A stretch of DNA of 64,000 nt from NCBI GenBank assembly GCA_965215545.1, contig OZ244066.1, positions 1,674,001-1,738,000 on the forward strand. The letters run 5' to 3'. The position numbers and the translations under genes are program-made. The stretch's first letter is position 1. Each line of letters opens with the position of its first letter. The notes beneath the pieces are model-generated. The model had not been told where the DNA came from and made no database searches. It was given only the letters and a program-made list of their open reading frames with translations. Below, in pieces: positions 52,787 to 62,570 of this stretch. This DNA is from MPNP01 sp965215545 (GTDB lineage Bacteria > Pseudomonadota > Alphaproteobacteria > Rhodobacterales > Rhodobacteraceae).

Positions 52787-52951
52787 CAAGAAGCGCTCCA
52801 CAGATGCTTGGGGCAGGATTGTCGGATTCGGGTCGAATGGCAAGTCGCCGACCGCTGGGGGCGAGGCAGAAATCGGATGCCCCTCCGGGTGGACTCCTGT
52901 ATAGGGAGAGGCGACCCACGCTTGGTCACAATGACAGAAACAGGAGTTGAC

Positions 52952-54139
52952 ATGAAGAAACTGCTATTCTTGACCTTCACGGTCTCGCTGCTGGTGGCGG
53001 GCCTGGCCCGGGCCGATGACATCCGGATCGGCATTCTCCTGGGCTACACCGGTCCGATCGAATCCCTGACCCCGGCCATGGCCGAAGGCGCTGAACTGGC
53101 CATCGAGGAAGTCAATGCCACCGGCATGCTGTTGGGTGGACACCAGGTGACAGCAGTGCGGGCCGATTCAACCTGCGCGGATTCGGCTGCTGCGACGGCC
53201 GCCGCGGAACGCCTGGTGACAGCCGATCAGGTGAACGCCATCATGGGTGCGGACTGTTCGGGTGTGACCGGTTCTGTCCTGCAGAATGTCGCGCGGGCCA
53301 ATGGCATCGTGATGATTTCGCCGTCGGCCACCTCACCGGGCCTCTCAACCGCTGAGGATGACGGGCTGTTTTTCCGCACGGCACCGAGCGATGCCCGCCA
53401 GGGTGTGGTCATGACTGACATCATCCGGGCGCGAGGGATTGCGTCGGTGGCCCTGACCTACACCAACAATGATTACGGCAAGGGTCTCGCGGACAGTTTC
53501 CAGGCGGCCTTTGAGGCCGCGGGCGGCACGGTGACAATCAGCGTTCCCCATGAGGACGGCAAGGCCGATTACAGCGCCGAGGTGGGCACGCTGGCTGCCG
53601 CCGGTGGCGAGGTTCTCGTTGTGGTCGGTTATGTCGACCAGGGCGGCAAGGGAATCATCCGCAGCGCCCTCGACAGCGGGGCCTTTGACCGCTTCGTGTT
53701 GCCGGACGGCATGATCGGCGACAGCCTGACGGCATCCTTCGGGTCCGAAATCGATGGATCCTTTGGCCAGGCGCCAGGCACCGACAGTCCCGGCATGATG
53801 ATGTTTTCCGACCTCGCCGGTGACAGCGATATCTCGACAGGCGGCCCCTTCGTGGCCGAATCCTATGATGCGGCGGCCTTGATCATGCTCGCCATGCAGG
53901 CGTCGGGATCGGCCAGCAGCCAGGATTTCAAGGACCATGTGATGGATGTCGCCAACGAACCCGGTGAGGTCATCTTTCCCGGTGAACTCGGGAAGGCCCT
54001 GGCAATCCTGGCCGATGGTGGCGCGGTCAACTATGTCGGTGCCTCGGCGGTCGAGCTGATCGGTCCCGGTGAGTCGGCCGGAAACTACCGCGAGATCGAA
54101 ATCAGGCAGGGGGTCATCGAAACCGCCCGTTACCGCTAG
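52952..54139 (+). CDS. livK: Branched-chain amino-acid-type ABC substrate-binding protein
   Basis: A 395-residue periplasmic binding protein with a clear Sec signal peptide (KKLLFLTFTVSLLVAGLARA, cut before DDIRIG). IRIGILLGYTGPIESLTPAM, then AELAIEEVNATGMLLGG, and the AIMGADCSGVTGSVLQNVAR, SPSATSPGLS and ALTYTNNDYGKGL segments are the Leu/Ile/Val-binding family pattern. Ligand is unknown. The ATG at 52952 follows CAGGAG. First of five liv genes; a strong hairpin follows it. Confidence 0.9.
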   Translation: MKKLLFLTFTVSLLVAGLARADDIRIGILLGYTGPIESLTPAMAEGAELAIEEVNATGMLLGGHQVTAVRADSTCADSAAATAAAERLVTADQVNAIMGADCSGVTGSVLQNVARANGIVMISPSATSPGLSTAEDDGLFFRTAPSDARQGVVMTDIIRARGIASVALTYTNNDYGKGLADSFQAAFEAAGGTVTISVPHEDGKADYSAEVGTLAAAGGEVLVVVGYVDQGGKGIIRSALDSGAFDRFVLPDGMIGDSLTASFGSEIDGSFGQAPGTDSPGMMMFSDLAGDSDISTGGPFVAESYDAAALIMLAMQASGSASSQDFKDHVMDVANEPGEVIFPGELGKALAILADGGAVNYVGASAVELIGPGESAGNYREIEIRQGVIETARYR

Positions 54140-54157
54140 ACCCGCAAACCCGACAAT

Positions 54158-54183
54158 CCTGCCGGCCCATCCGGGCCGGCAGG
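54158..54183. promoter_or_regulatory. Intercistronic hairpin between the binding-protein gene and livG
   Basis: Eleven perfect base pairs (CCTGCCGGCCC / GGGCCGGCAGG) enclose an ATCC loop, without a T-run. Such structures after binding-protein genes usually protect the upstream mRNA and lower downstream expression. The right arm holds part of an AGGAG near the livG start. Confidence 0.7.
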
Positions 54184-54204
54184 AGCGGATGGGCCATTGA
54201 ATCC

Positions 54205-54984
54205 GTGTTGGATGTCGAGAACATTCGGGTCCAGTTTGGAGACTTTGTCGCTGTCAATGATGTCTCCCTGCACGTCGCGGCGGGGACAATCACCGGTCTG
54301 ATCGGCCCCAACGGTGCCGGCAAGACCACCCTGTTCAATACCGTCACCGGATTCCGCCAACCGAGTGCCGGACGGGTTCGGCTCGCTGGCAGTGATGTCA
54401 CCGCCCTGCCACCGCATCAGCTGTTTGCCAGAGGGGCTGTCCGCACCTTCCAGATCGCCCATGAATTCGCCTCACTGACCGTACGTGAAAATCTCATGGT
54501 GGTGCCCGCCGGTCAGTCGGGTGAGCGGATCGTGCAGAGTTGGCTGGGCCGCCTGCGGATCGGCCGTGAAGAGGCGGCCCTGCGCAAGCAGGCCGATGCC
54601 GTCATCGATTTCCTCGAACTTGGCAAGGTTGCCGATCTGCCAGCGGGTCAACTCTCCGGGGGGCAGAAAAAACTCCTCGAACTGGGCCGGACCATGATGA
54701 CCAGACCCGCACTGATCTTCCTTGATGAGATCGGGGCGGGGGTCAATCGGACCCTCCTGAAACGGATCGGGGACTCGATACGGCACCTGAACGAACAGGA
54801 AGGCGTGACCTTCTTCCTGATCGAGCACGACATGGCATTTGTGGCGCGCCTGTGCGATCCGGTGGTCTGCATGGCAGAAGGTCGTATCCTGGCCGAGGGG
54901 TCCATGGATGAGATCATGGGCAATGATGCGGTGATCCAGGCCTATCTGGGCGCCAGATCAGCCCGGAGGCAAGACACCGGGTGA
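54205..54984 (+). CDS. livG: Branched-chain amino-acid-type ABC ATPase
   Basis: A 259-residue ATPase with Walker A LIGPNGAGKTTLFNTVTGFR, signature LSGGQKKLLELGRTM, Walker B PALIFLDEIGAGVNRT and the switch FFLIEHDMAFVARLCD. The start is a GTG at 54205 next to a TTG. The following livF GTG overlaps its stop (GTGA). It powers LivHM together with LivF. Confidence 0.92.
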   Translation: MLDVENIRVQFGDFVAVNDVSLHVAAGTITGLIGPNGAGKTTLFNTVTGFRQPSAGRVRLAGSDVTALPPHQLFARGAVRTFQIAHEFASLTVRENLMVVPAGQSGERIVQSWLGRLRIGREEAALRKQADAVIDFLELGKVADLPAGQLSGGQKKLLELGRTMMTRPALIFLDEIGAGVNRTLLKRIGDSIRHLNEQEGVTFFLIEHDMAFVARLCDPVVCMAEGRILAEGSMDEIMGNDAVIQAYLGARSARRQDTG

Positions 54985-55685
54985 GCAGACTGGTCGCCGA
55001 GGATCTGGTCGTTGGCTATGGCGAGACCGTCATCCTGCATGGCTGCCGCCTGATGGTCGACACCGGCGAAATCTCCGTGATCATCGGCCCCAACGGTGCC
55101 GGCAAATCCACCGCCATGAAGGCTGTCTTTGGTCTGGTCCGCATGACCCGGGGCCGGATCCTGCTTGATGATCGGGATATCAGTCGCCAGCCCGTTCAGG
55201 ACCGGGTCGCGCTTGGCATGGCCTTTGTCCCGCAGGTGCGCAATATCTTCCCCTCGCTGACCGTTGAGGAAAATCTTGAGATGGGTGCCTACCGCAATCC
55301 GACCGGATTTGCCGACGCACTGGTGCGCATCTACGACATGTTCCCGGCCCTTGCCGCGTTCCGCAAGACACAGGCCGGCAATCTTTCCGGCGGCCAGCGT
55401 CAGCAGGTCGCCGTTGGCCGGGCCATGATGACCAGGCCGCAGATTCTCATGCTGGATGAACCGACCGCAGGGGTCTCGCCCATCATCATGGATACGCTCT
55501 TCGAGATGATCACGGAGATTGCCCGCAGTGGCGTTGCGGTGCTGATGTGTGAACAGAATGCCCGGCAGGCCCTCGAGATCGCCACCATGGGCTATGTGCT
55601 CGTCCAGGGACGCAACCGCCATGTTGACACCGGTTCGCGCCTGCTCGCCAACCCCGAAGTCAGCCGATCCTTCCTCGGTGGGTAA
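54981..55685 (+). CDS. livF: Branched-chain amino-acid-type ABC ATPase
   Basis: A 234-residue ATPase. Walker A is IIGPNGAGKSTAMKAVFGLV, signature NLSGGQRQQVAVGRAMM, Walker B ILMLDEPTAGVSPIIM and the switch AVLMCEQNARQALEI. The start is a GTG overlapping the livG stop by 4 bases. Confidence 0.93.
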   Translation: MSRLVAEDLVVGYGETVILHGCRLMVDTGEISVIIGPNGAGKSTAMKAVFGLVRMTRGRILLDDRDISRQPVQDRVALGMAFVPQVRNIFPSLTVEENLEMGAYRNPTGFADALVRIYDMFPALAAFRKTQAGNLSGGQRQQVAVGRAMMTRPQILMLDEPTAGVSPIIMDTLFEMITEIARSGVAVLMCEQNARQALEIATMGYVLVQGRNRHVDTGSRLLANPEVSRSFLGG

Positions 55686-55739
55686 GGCCATGATTCCACC
55701 CCTGTTCCTGTCCGTTGCCCGCAGTCCGGCGTGTCCCTG

Positions 55740-56759
55740 ATGGCAACGCTGGATCTGTTGAACGCCGGGGCGCTTCTGGCCAACTTTGTCCTGATTCCCG
55801 CGCTTGTCTATGGCAGTCAACTCGGACTTGCCGCACTTGGCGTCACCCTTGTCTACGGCATCCTGCGATTTTCCAATTTTGCCCATGGTGATACCATGGC
55901 ATTCGGCACCATGGTCGCCATCCTCTGCACCCTGGGGCTGCAGGCCATGGGCCTGGCAATCCATCCGCTGCCCACGGCCCTGCTCGCCATCGTGCCGGCC
56001 GCCGTTCTGACGATGGTCCTCGCCCTGGGTTTCGATCGGATCATCTACCGACCGCTGCGGGTGGCCCGCGCTTCACCGGAGTCCATGATCATCGCATCCG
56101 TTGGCGTGATGTTTGTCCTGCAGGGTCTGGTGCGCCTCATCCTCGGGCCCGGCGAGCGGGACTTTGCCGATGGGGCCCGATTCCTGATTCGTGCGCGGGA
56201 TATGCGTGAGGCCCTTGACCTGACTGAAGGAGTCTCGATCCGTCTCAGCCAATCGATCACCGTGGGGGTCACCGCGCTCATTGTACTGGCCCTGATGCTC
56301 TTTCTGTATCGCACCCGGACCGGCAAGGCCATGCGGGCCTATTCGGACAATGAGGATCTCGCCCGGCTCTCCGGTATCAATCCCGACATGATCGTCAGGC
56401 TGACATGGGTCATCGTTGCCATCCTGGCCACCGTGGCGGGGGTTCTGTACGGTCTCGACAAGGGGTTCCGCCCCTTCGTGTATTTCTCCCTCCTGCTTCC
56501 CACCTTCGCTGCTGCCATCGTCGGGGGGCTCGGCAACCCGCTCGGGGCCCTGCTCGGCGGGTTCGTGGTCGCCTTTTCCGAAATTGGCCTGACCTATGCC
56601 TACAAGCGGTTCCTTGCCTACCTGTTGCCAGAGACTCTCGAACCCGACGCGCTCATGCAGGTCCTGTCGACCGAGTACAAGTTCGCTGTCAGTTTCCTCA
56701 TTCTGGTCATCGTCCTCCTCATCCGACCCACCGGTCTCTTTGCCGGCAGATCCACCTGA
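55740..56759 (+). CDS. livH: Branched-chain amino-acid-type ABC permease
   Basis: A 339-residue membrane permease. GSQLGLAALGVTLVYGILRF, SNFAHGDTMAFGTMVAIL and KAMRAYSDNEDLARLSGINP match LivH, including the cytoplasmic loop contacting the ATPases. The ATG at 55740 is chosen; a GTG lies three codons before it. It ends one base into the livM start codon. Confidence 0.9.
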   Translation: MATLDLLNAGALLANFVLIPALVYGSQLGLAALGVTLVYGILRFSNFAHGDTMAFGTMVAILCTLGLQAMGLAIHPLPTALLAIVPAAVLTMVLALGFDRIIYRPLRVARASPESMIIASVGVMFVLQGLVRLILGPGERDFADGARFLIRARDMREALDLTEGVSIRLSQSITVGVTALIVLALMLFLYRTRTGKAMRAYSDNEDLARLSGINPDMIVRLTWVIVAILATVAGVLYGLDKGFRPFVYFSLLLPTFAAAIVGGLGNPLGALLGGFVVAFSEIGLTYAYKRFLAYLLPETLEPDALMQVLSTEYKFAVSFLILVIVLLIRPTGLFAGRST

Positions 56760-58093
56760 TGCCCGCCCTCTCCGATCAGCATCGACTGGCCTCCCCCAGG
56801 ACCCGGGCCGTCCTGCTTTATGCCGTCATGTTCGGCCTCCTCGTGGCTGTCGGCGTCGTCCAGAGCTGGAATCTGGCCCTGACGATCCTCAATCTCTGCC
56901 TGATATCCGCCATCATGTCCCAGGGGGTGAATATCCAGTGGGGCTATGCCGGTCTCTTCAATGCCGGCATCATGGGCTTTGCTGCCCTTGGCGGGCTTGC
57001 TGCCGTGCTCATCGCCCATCCACCGGTCATCGAGGCCTGGCAGGCCGGCGGCCCAGGTCTCCTGCTCGCTGGGCTGGTCCTCATCGTCATGGTGCTGGCC
57101 ATCCTGCTCGTGCGCCCCCATCTCCCCAACCGGACCCTCCGCCTGCTGGCCATCGGCGCGATCCTCATTCTCGGAACCCTCCTCCTCAGGCGGTCCTATC
57201 TTCCTGCCACCGAGGCCATCGAATCCATCAATCCGGCCGTGACGGGATTTCTCGGTGGACTGGGGCTGCCGATCCTGCTGTCATGGCTGGTCGGCGGGCT
57301 GCTGGCGGCCGGGGCCGCCTGGTGCATCGGCCGGATCACTCTCGGCCTGCGTGCGGACTATCTGGCGATCGCCACCCTTGGCATTTCGGAGATCCTCATT
57401 GCCATCCTCAAGAACGAGGACTGGCTCAGCCGGGGGGTCAAGAATGTCATCGGTCTGCCAAGACCCGTGCCCTATGAAATCGACCTGCAGCAATCCCCAT
57501 GGTTCATCGCCCTCGCCGAACGGCTGGGCGGTGATGTCATTCCCCTGTCCGGTATCTTCGTCAAACTCTGCTACGCCGGCCTCTTCCTTGCCGTCCTCGC
57601 CCTGGTGCTCGCCCTCTCCGAGCGGGCCCTCAATTCCCCCTGGGGACGCATGATGCTGGCCATCCGGGACAATGAGGATGCCGCCCGGGCCCTTGGCAAG
57701 GATGTTGTCCGCTGCCGCCTGCAGGTGTTTGTGCTGGGTTCCATGGTCGTCGGCATCGCCGGGGCGATGCTGACAACGCTGGATGGTCAGCTGACCCCGG
57801 GATCCTACCAACCCATGCGCTTCACCTTCCTGATCTGGGTGATGGTGATCGTTGGTGGTTCCGGCAACAACTGGGGGGCCGTTCTTGGAGGCTTCCTTGT
57901 CTGGTTCACCTGGGTTGAGTCCGAACCGGCTGGCATCTGGCTCATTGATCATCTGACCGCAGTCCTGGCTGATGACCATCCCGTCCGCGCCCAACTCCTC
58001 GACAATGCCGCCCACATGCGCCACATCGCCATGGGAGTCATCCTGCTCATCGTCATTCGCTGGTTCCCCCGGGGTCTCCTGCCGGGCAAATGA
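56759..58093 (+). CDS. livM: Branched-chain amino-acid-type ABC permease
   Basis: A 444-residue permease, somewhat longer than usual LivM. GVNIQWGYAGLFNAGIMGFA, LGLRADYLAIATLGISEILI and MLAIRDNEDAARALGKDVVR are diagnostic. The ATG shares one base with the livH stop (TGATG). A longer frame upstream overlaps livH and is not coding. Last of the liv operon. Confidence 0.91.
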   Translation: MPALSDQHRLASPRTRAVLLYAVMFGLLVAVGVVQSWNLALTILNLCLISAIMSQGVNIQWGYAGLFNAGIMGFAALGGLAAVLIAHPPVIEAWQAGGPGLLLAGLVLIVMVLAILLVRPHLPNRTLRLLAIGAILILGTLLLRRSYLPATEAIESINPAVTGFLGGLGLPILLSWLVGGLLAAGAAWCIGRITLGLRADYLAIATLGISEILIAILKNEDWLSRGVKNVIGLPRPVPYEIDLQQSPWFIALAERLGGDVIPLSGIFVKLCYAGLFLAVLALVLALSERALNSPWGRMMLAIRDNEDAARALGKDVVRCRLQVFVLGSMVVGIAGAMLTTLDGQLTPGSYQPMRFTFLIWVMVIVGGSGNNWGAVLGGFLVWFTWVESEPAGIWLIDHLTAVLADDHPVRAQLLDNAAHMRHIAMGVILLIVIRWFPRGLLPGK

Positions 58094-58201
58094 CCCGGGC
58101 CCGGATTCCCCCTTCATCTTTGCCGGCCTGATGTGTATGGTGAGAGCGTCGGGACACCGGTCCCCGGTCCAGACTGCCATTTGATCCCTGCAGGTCCAGT
58201 G

Positions 58202-59530
58202 ATGTCCAGCCCACCCAGTGTCTATGTCAAGAACTATGGCTGTCAGATGAATGTGTATGACAGCGACCGGATGACCGATGTCATGGTCGAGGCTGGCTAT
58301 GCTGTTGCCGAGACACCCGATGAGGCCAGTCTCATCGTACTCAACACCTGCCACATTCGTGAAAAGGCCACCGAGAAGGTCTATTCCGAGGTGGGACGGT
58401 TCAAGTCCCTCAAGGCGCGGGGTCGGGATGTCACGATTGCCGTGGCCGGCTGCGTGGCCCAGGCCGAGGGCAGGGAGATCCTGAGCCGGCAACCGCTGGT
58501 TGACCTCGTCATCGGCCCGCAAGCCTATCACCGCCTGCCCGACCATGTGGCAAGGGCCCTGAGGGGTGAAAGGATCGTTGATGCCGAATTCCCGGTGGAT
58601 GACAAATTTGCCAGCCTGCCGCTCCCTGACCGGCGTCCCGGCCAATACAGTGCCTTTCTCACCATCCAGGAGGGGTGCGACAAGTTCTGCACATTCTGTG
58701 TTGTCCCCTACACCCGGGGGAGCGAATACAGTCGGTCACCCGACCAGATCCGGCAGGAAGCCGAACGGTTGGTTGCCAGCGGTATCCGCGAGATCACCCT
58801 GCTCGGGCAGAATGTGAATGCCTACCGGTACGAGGACGAGGCGGGGCGGGTGTGGACCCTGGCCCGACTGCTGCACTGGCTGGCGGCAATTGATGGTCTT
58901 GACCGACTGCGGTTCACAACCTCGCATCCCCGGGACATGTCCGAGGATCTCATTGCCGCGTTCGCCGAATGCCCCCAGCTGATGCCGTACCTGCATCTGC
59001 CCATCCAGTCGGGATCCGACCGCATCCTGAGGCTGATGAACCGTCGGCACACGACCGCGGCGTATCTCGACACCATCGACCGTCTCCGGGATCGTCGCCC
59101 CGATATCCTGATTTCCGGTGATTTCATCGTTGGCTTTCCCGGGGAGACCGAAGAGGATTTTGCGGCCACGCTCGATGTGGTCAGGACCGTCGGTTATGGC
59201 AAATCCTATTCATTCCGCTATTCAGCCCGACCGGGGACACCGGCTGCCGAGATGGATCCGGTCCCGCCCGCTGTCGCCGCCGAGCGGCTGCAACGCCTGC
59301 AGAGGCGACTCAGTGCCCAGCAGGAGACGATCCAGAACAGCATGATTGGCCAGACGGCCCATGTTCTCTTTGAACGCGAGGGGCGCAACCGGGGTCAATT
59401 GCTGGGCCGCTCCGAGCACAACCATGCCGTCCATGCCCCCGGGTCGCTGAGCGATCTTGGCCAGATCCACCCCCTCGTCATCACCGGCGCCGGTCGGAAT
59501 TCCCTCGCCGGAGTCCGCATGGGCGGCTGA
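58202..59530 (+). CDS. miaB: tRNA-2-methylthio-N6-dimethylallyladenosine synthase
   Basis: A 442-residue radical-SAM methylthiotransferase. The N-terminal cluster cysteines are C14, C50 and C84 (NYGCQMN, NTCHIRE, AGCVAQ). The radical-SAM motif CDKFCTFC is C159, C163 and C166, and a TRAM domain ends the protein (TAHVLFEREGRNRGQLLGR). It adds a methylthio group to A37 of tRNAs. The ATG at 58202 directly precedes the conserved SVYVKNYGCQMN. Confidence 0.95.
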   Translation: MSSPPSVYVKNYGCQMNVYDSDRMTDVMVEAGYAVAETPDEASLIVLNTCHIREKATEKVYSEVGRFKSLKARGRDVTIAVAGCVAQAEGREILSRQPLVDLVIGPQAYHRLPDHVARALRGERIVDAEFPVDDKFASLPLPDRRPGQYSAFLTIQEGCDKFCTFCVVPYTRGSEYSRSPDQIRQEAERLVASGIREITLLGQNVNAYRYEDEAGRVWTLARLLHWLAAIDGLDRLRFTTSHPRDMSEDLIAAFAECPQLMPYLHLPIQSGSDRILRLMNRRHTTAAYLDTIDRLRDRRPDILISGDFIVGFPGETEEDFAATLDVVRTVGYGKSYSFRYSARPGTPAAEMDPVPPAVAAERLQRLQRRLSAQQETIQNSMIGQTAHVLFEREGRNRGQLLGRSEHNHAVHAPGSLSDLGQIHPLVITGAGRNSLAGVRMGG

Positions 59531-59653
59531 AGGGCCCGCCGCCATGCGCCCGGGCGCCAGCAGGAGCTGGATCGGGTGGAATCCGGGGAGGTTGCGATGC
59601 GTGGAACCTGCAGCACCGGCCAGCAGGGCGCTGCAAGGGTGGGATTGGTGACC

Positions 59654-59779
59654 TCAGCCCTGGCGGGCCTTGAAGCGTTTCTGGTGCTTGTTGATCACGT
59701 AGACGCGGCCCTTGCGCCGGATGACCTGGCATTGCTGATGCCGGCCCTTGAGTGACCGAAGTGAGTTCTTGACCTTCAT
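59654..59779 (-). CDS. rpmJ: Ribosomal protein bL36
   Basis: A 41-codon gene. MKVKNSLRSLKGRHQQCQVI and RRKGRVYVINKHQKRFKARQ is the bL36 sequence in its alphaproteobacterial form, with only part of the zinc-binding Cys/His set (C17, H35). It is a structural part of the large ribosomal subunit. GGAG lies 8 bases before the ATG. It stands alone, downstream of tRNA-Val. Confidence 0.95.
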   Translation of the reverse strand: MKVKNSLRSLKGRHQQCQVIRRKGRVYVINKHQKRFKARQG

Positions 59780-59836
59780 CGTCAGCTCCGTCCCTGTCTT
59801 CGCGCATGCCGTCGGTTGCCGCGCCATGTCCCGGTC

Positions 59837-59911
<75 letters not shown>

Positions 59912-60032
59912 CTACCGTGCACTCGGTGTGAATGCAAGCCGTGATGCGGGACCGTCCCTGTACAAGGGGTGCTGGCGGAGTGCAATGCCATGGGTCCGGG
60001 ACACAGAGCCGGTGTCTCAGGCCAGAGGGTGA

Positions 60033-60743
60033 TCATGGGGTTGGAATCCCCATGGCCTCGAGGATGCGTTCGGCAGCCCCGCAGGGATGCACGGCCCGGG
60101 TGATGGGGCGTCCGACCACCAGATAGTCGGCCCCGGCTGCCAGGGCCCTGTCGGGAGTCCAGACCCGTTTCTGGTCATCGGCTGTGTCCCCCGTCATGCG
60201 GATCCCCGGCGTGACAAGGATCCGACCGGCGGCTTCCGGAAGAGCCCGGATGGCCCGGGCCTCGCGGGGTGAGCAGATGATGCCATCGGCGCCGACTGCC
60301 AGGGCCCGCCGGGCCCGCCGGGTGACCAATTCCGCAAGATCACCCGGTTGGATGAGCGAGTCATCAAGATCACCCCGACTGAGAGAGGTGAGGATCGTGA
60401 CGGCCAGGATGCGGGGTGTTTGTCCGGTGCGTCCCGCAACTGCGGCCCTGACGACATGGGGGTCGCCATGCACGGTGAGAAACTCAGGCTGCAGGCGGGC
60501 CAGGGTGCGGACGGCCCGGGTGACGGTGCTGGCGATGTCGAAGAGTTTCAAATCAAGAAAGATGCGTTTGTGGTGGCGGGACCGGATATCCCGGATCAGG
60601 GTCAAGCCCCCGGTATCGAGTGACCCCAGACCGATCTTGTAAAATCCGACCCGATTCCCGAGCTGCACAACGAGGTCCCGTGCCGCATCGCAATCCTCAT
60701 GATCGAGGGCAACGATGAGACGGGGGTCGGCATCCGGGGCCAT
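60033..60743 (-). CDS. pyrF: Orotidine 5'-phosphate decarboxylase
   Basis: A 236-residue TIM-barrel enzyme. VALDHEDCDAARDLV, the catalytic FLDLKLFDI (D64, K66, D69), VHGDPHVVRAAV, LVTPGIRM and the phosphate-binding YLVVGRPITRA are present. It makes UMP in pyrimidine synthesis. The start at 60743 agrees with the family N-terminus. It lies alone between tRNA-Val and the 5'-nucleotidase. Confidence 0.95.
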   Translation of the reverse strand: MAPDADPRLIVALDHEDCDAARDLVVQLGNRVGFYKIGLGSLDTGGLTLIRDIRSRHHKRIFLDLKLFDIASTVTRAVRTLARLQPEFLTVHGDPHVVRAAVAGRTGQTPRILAVTILTSLSRGDLDDSLIQPGDLAELVTRRARRALAVGADGIICSPREARAIRALPEAAGRILVTPGIRMTGDTADDQKRVWTPDRALAAGADYLVVGRPITRAVHPCGAAERILEAMGIPTP

Positions 60744-60853
60744 GGGACACGCAGCCTCCCGTCAGGATCGCGGCCGACCCTGACCGGGGTCCGGGGACTG
60801 GTCCGCAGTGGCCCCGCAGGGCTGTCCTTGTCTGTCAATCCGGCAGGGCAGGG

Positions 60854-62365
60854 TCACTGGACAACAGTCATGCGCCCTTCGACGGTCGGGCTGATCGAGC
60901 CGCGTGATTCGATGTAGTCGAAGACCTGGACCGTCATCAGCACCGAGGCATTGGCATCGATGATGCGTGGCGCGTCGATCAGCATGTCGTAGCCGTCACC
61001 GCCGCCGGCCAGATAATCGTTGATGGCCAGCGTCAACTGCTGGTTCGGTGCGAGTGGCTCCCCCTGATATATCACTTCGTGAACCCGGCTGCCCGGTGCC
61101 CGGGATGGAGCGTAGCTGACGGTGACTCCCGAGACGTGCGGGAAGCGTCCCGCACCGTTCTCGATCTCGCTGTAGCCATTCTCGAGAGCCTCAATCAGTT
61201 CCTTGCCGGTGATGTCCAGCACCATTGTCCGGTTGCCAAAGGGCAATTCGCTCTGGATGTCGCGCCGGGTCAGCATGGCACCGGGTTCGTATTCGCGGTC
61301 GGCCCGGATGCCGCCACCATTCATGATGGCAACATCGGCCCCGGTCGCTTCCCGGATGGCATCGGCAAAGAGATTGGCAATGGCCGCTTCCCTCGACCGC
61401 ACAGTCGAACGGCGGCTGTCAAGGGCGGTGGCAGTGGTGCCCAGATCAACATCGAGTTCCTGGCCCAGAATGGCCTCGTATTGCCCGACGGCAGCCAGGA
61501 GGTCGGGATGGGGATCGACCCTGGCCGTGTCGATGACCCGGTATTCAGCCGACCAGACAGTGCGCATGCCATCGCGGCCCTCAACCTCCTCAAGCGTGAG
61601 ATCGATCCGGGTCACCCAGTCTGCCTGGGCACCGGATTCGGCATAGAGCAGATCATCCCTGTAGTCCGTCCGCAGGATATGGTCATCACCACTGAGAATC
61701 AGGTCAACGGCCTGTTGCTCGATCAGGCCGGCATCCTCACCAAGGTCGGTATGGGCCAGGGCAATCACAAGATCAGCACCTGCTTCCCGCAGGGCAGTGG
61801 CGTGTTCATCTGTGACCGCGACTGGATCAAGGAAGGTCACATTGCCCGGGCTGGACTTGACGGCGGTGCTCTGGGTTGTCAGGCCGAGGATCCCGATCCG
61901 ATAGGGCCCGGCATCGACCATGATTGATGGCTCGACCCCGGCCAGGAACTGGCCATCGGGACGGACACTGTTGGCACTGAGGACCGGGAAGGTGGCTTCG
62001 GCCACTCGTTCAACCGCTACGTCGGGACCGAAATCGAATTCATGATTGCCAAGGGCCATGGCGGTCAGGTCAAGCTGGTTGAGCAGATCGATCATGTGCC
62101 GCCCCTGGTCAAAACCGGCCAGCAGTGACGGTGAGATCGTATCACCAGCGAAGGTCACGAGCACGTGACCGCCCTCGTCCCGGACGGACTCGATCAGACC
62201 GGCAAGCCGAGCCACACCACCGCGCCCCGACTTCTCCTCCATCCGGTCAAGGTCATTGAAATGGATGATGGTGACGTGGGTCATCTCGGCGGCGGCCGGG
62301 ACAGCCAGCAGGAATGCACTGACCGCCAGGCACGTGCGGAATAACGATTGTGTGTGATACAACAT
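60854..62365 (-). CDS. Secreted 5'-nucleotidase/2',3'-cyclic phosphodiesterase
   Basis: A 503-residue calcineurin-type phosphoesterase with a Sec signal peptide (hydrophobic TCLAVSAFLLAVPAAA). Metal motifs are ready: THVTIIHFNDLDR, VTFAGDTISPS, ALGNHEFDFG, VIALAHTDLG and LILSGDDHILR (the usual GH(T/S)H is GDDH here). The C-terminal substrate domain has NGGGIRAD and NDYLAGGGDGYDML. It likely scavenges phosphate or nucleosides in the periplasm. GGAGGGG precedes the ATG at 62365. It is divergent from zur. Confidence 0.9.
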   Translation of the reverse strand: MLYHTQSLFRTCLAVSAFLLAVPAAAEMTHVTIIHFNDLDRMEEKSGRGGVARLAGLIESVRDEGGHVLVTFAGDTISPSLLAGFDQGRHMIDLLNQLDLTAMALGNHEFDFGPDVAVERVAEATFPVLSANSVRPDGQFLAGVEPSIMVDAGPYRIGILGLTTQSTAVKSSPGNVTFLDPVAVTDEHATALREAGADLVIALAHTDLGEDAGLIEQQAVDLILSGDDHILRTDYRDDLLYAESGAQADWVTRIDLTLEEVEGRDGMRTVWSAEYRVIDTARVDPHPDLLAAVGQYEAILGQELDVDLGTTATALDSRRSTVRSREAAIANLFADAIREATGADVAIMNGGGIRADREYEPGAMLTRRDIQSELPFGNRTMVLDITGKELIEALENGYSEIENGAGRFPHVSGVTVSYAPSRAPGSRVHEVIYQGEPLAPNQQLTLAINDYLAGGGDGYDMLIDAPRIIDANASVLMTVQVFDYIESRGSISPTVEGRMTVVQ

Positions 62366-62526
62366 GTTGGGCACCCCTCCAAAAACTGTCTGGCATGTCC
62401 CCATACACCACCGGGGCATGAATTGCCTGCCGATTTGACAACGATCATGAAAAATTCACGCAAACCACCATGCCGGATGGATCAGGGACCGGACCTTGCG
62501 GTGGCGACCGTTGGCAGAGGGTCGAA

Positions 62527-62541
62527 TGTTATATTATAACA
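62527..62541. promoter_or_regulatory. Zur box upstream of zur-znuCB
   Basis: TGTTATATTATAACA is a 7-1-7 perfect palindrome that fits the known Zur-box form (TGTTATANTATAACA). It lies 30 bases before zur and 162 bases before the divergent 5'-nucleotidase. Zinc-bound Zur would repress the zur-znuCB operon. Confidence 0.85.
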
Positions 62542-62570
62542 ATCAAACAGGCGTTCAGGACGAGGCAGAC

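Noticed and set aside
57281..58645. 454-codon reverse frame opposite livM and miaB
   Set aside because: Spans the junction of two well-supported genes on the other strand and has no recognisable domain.
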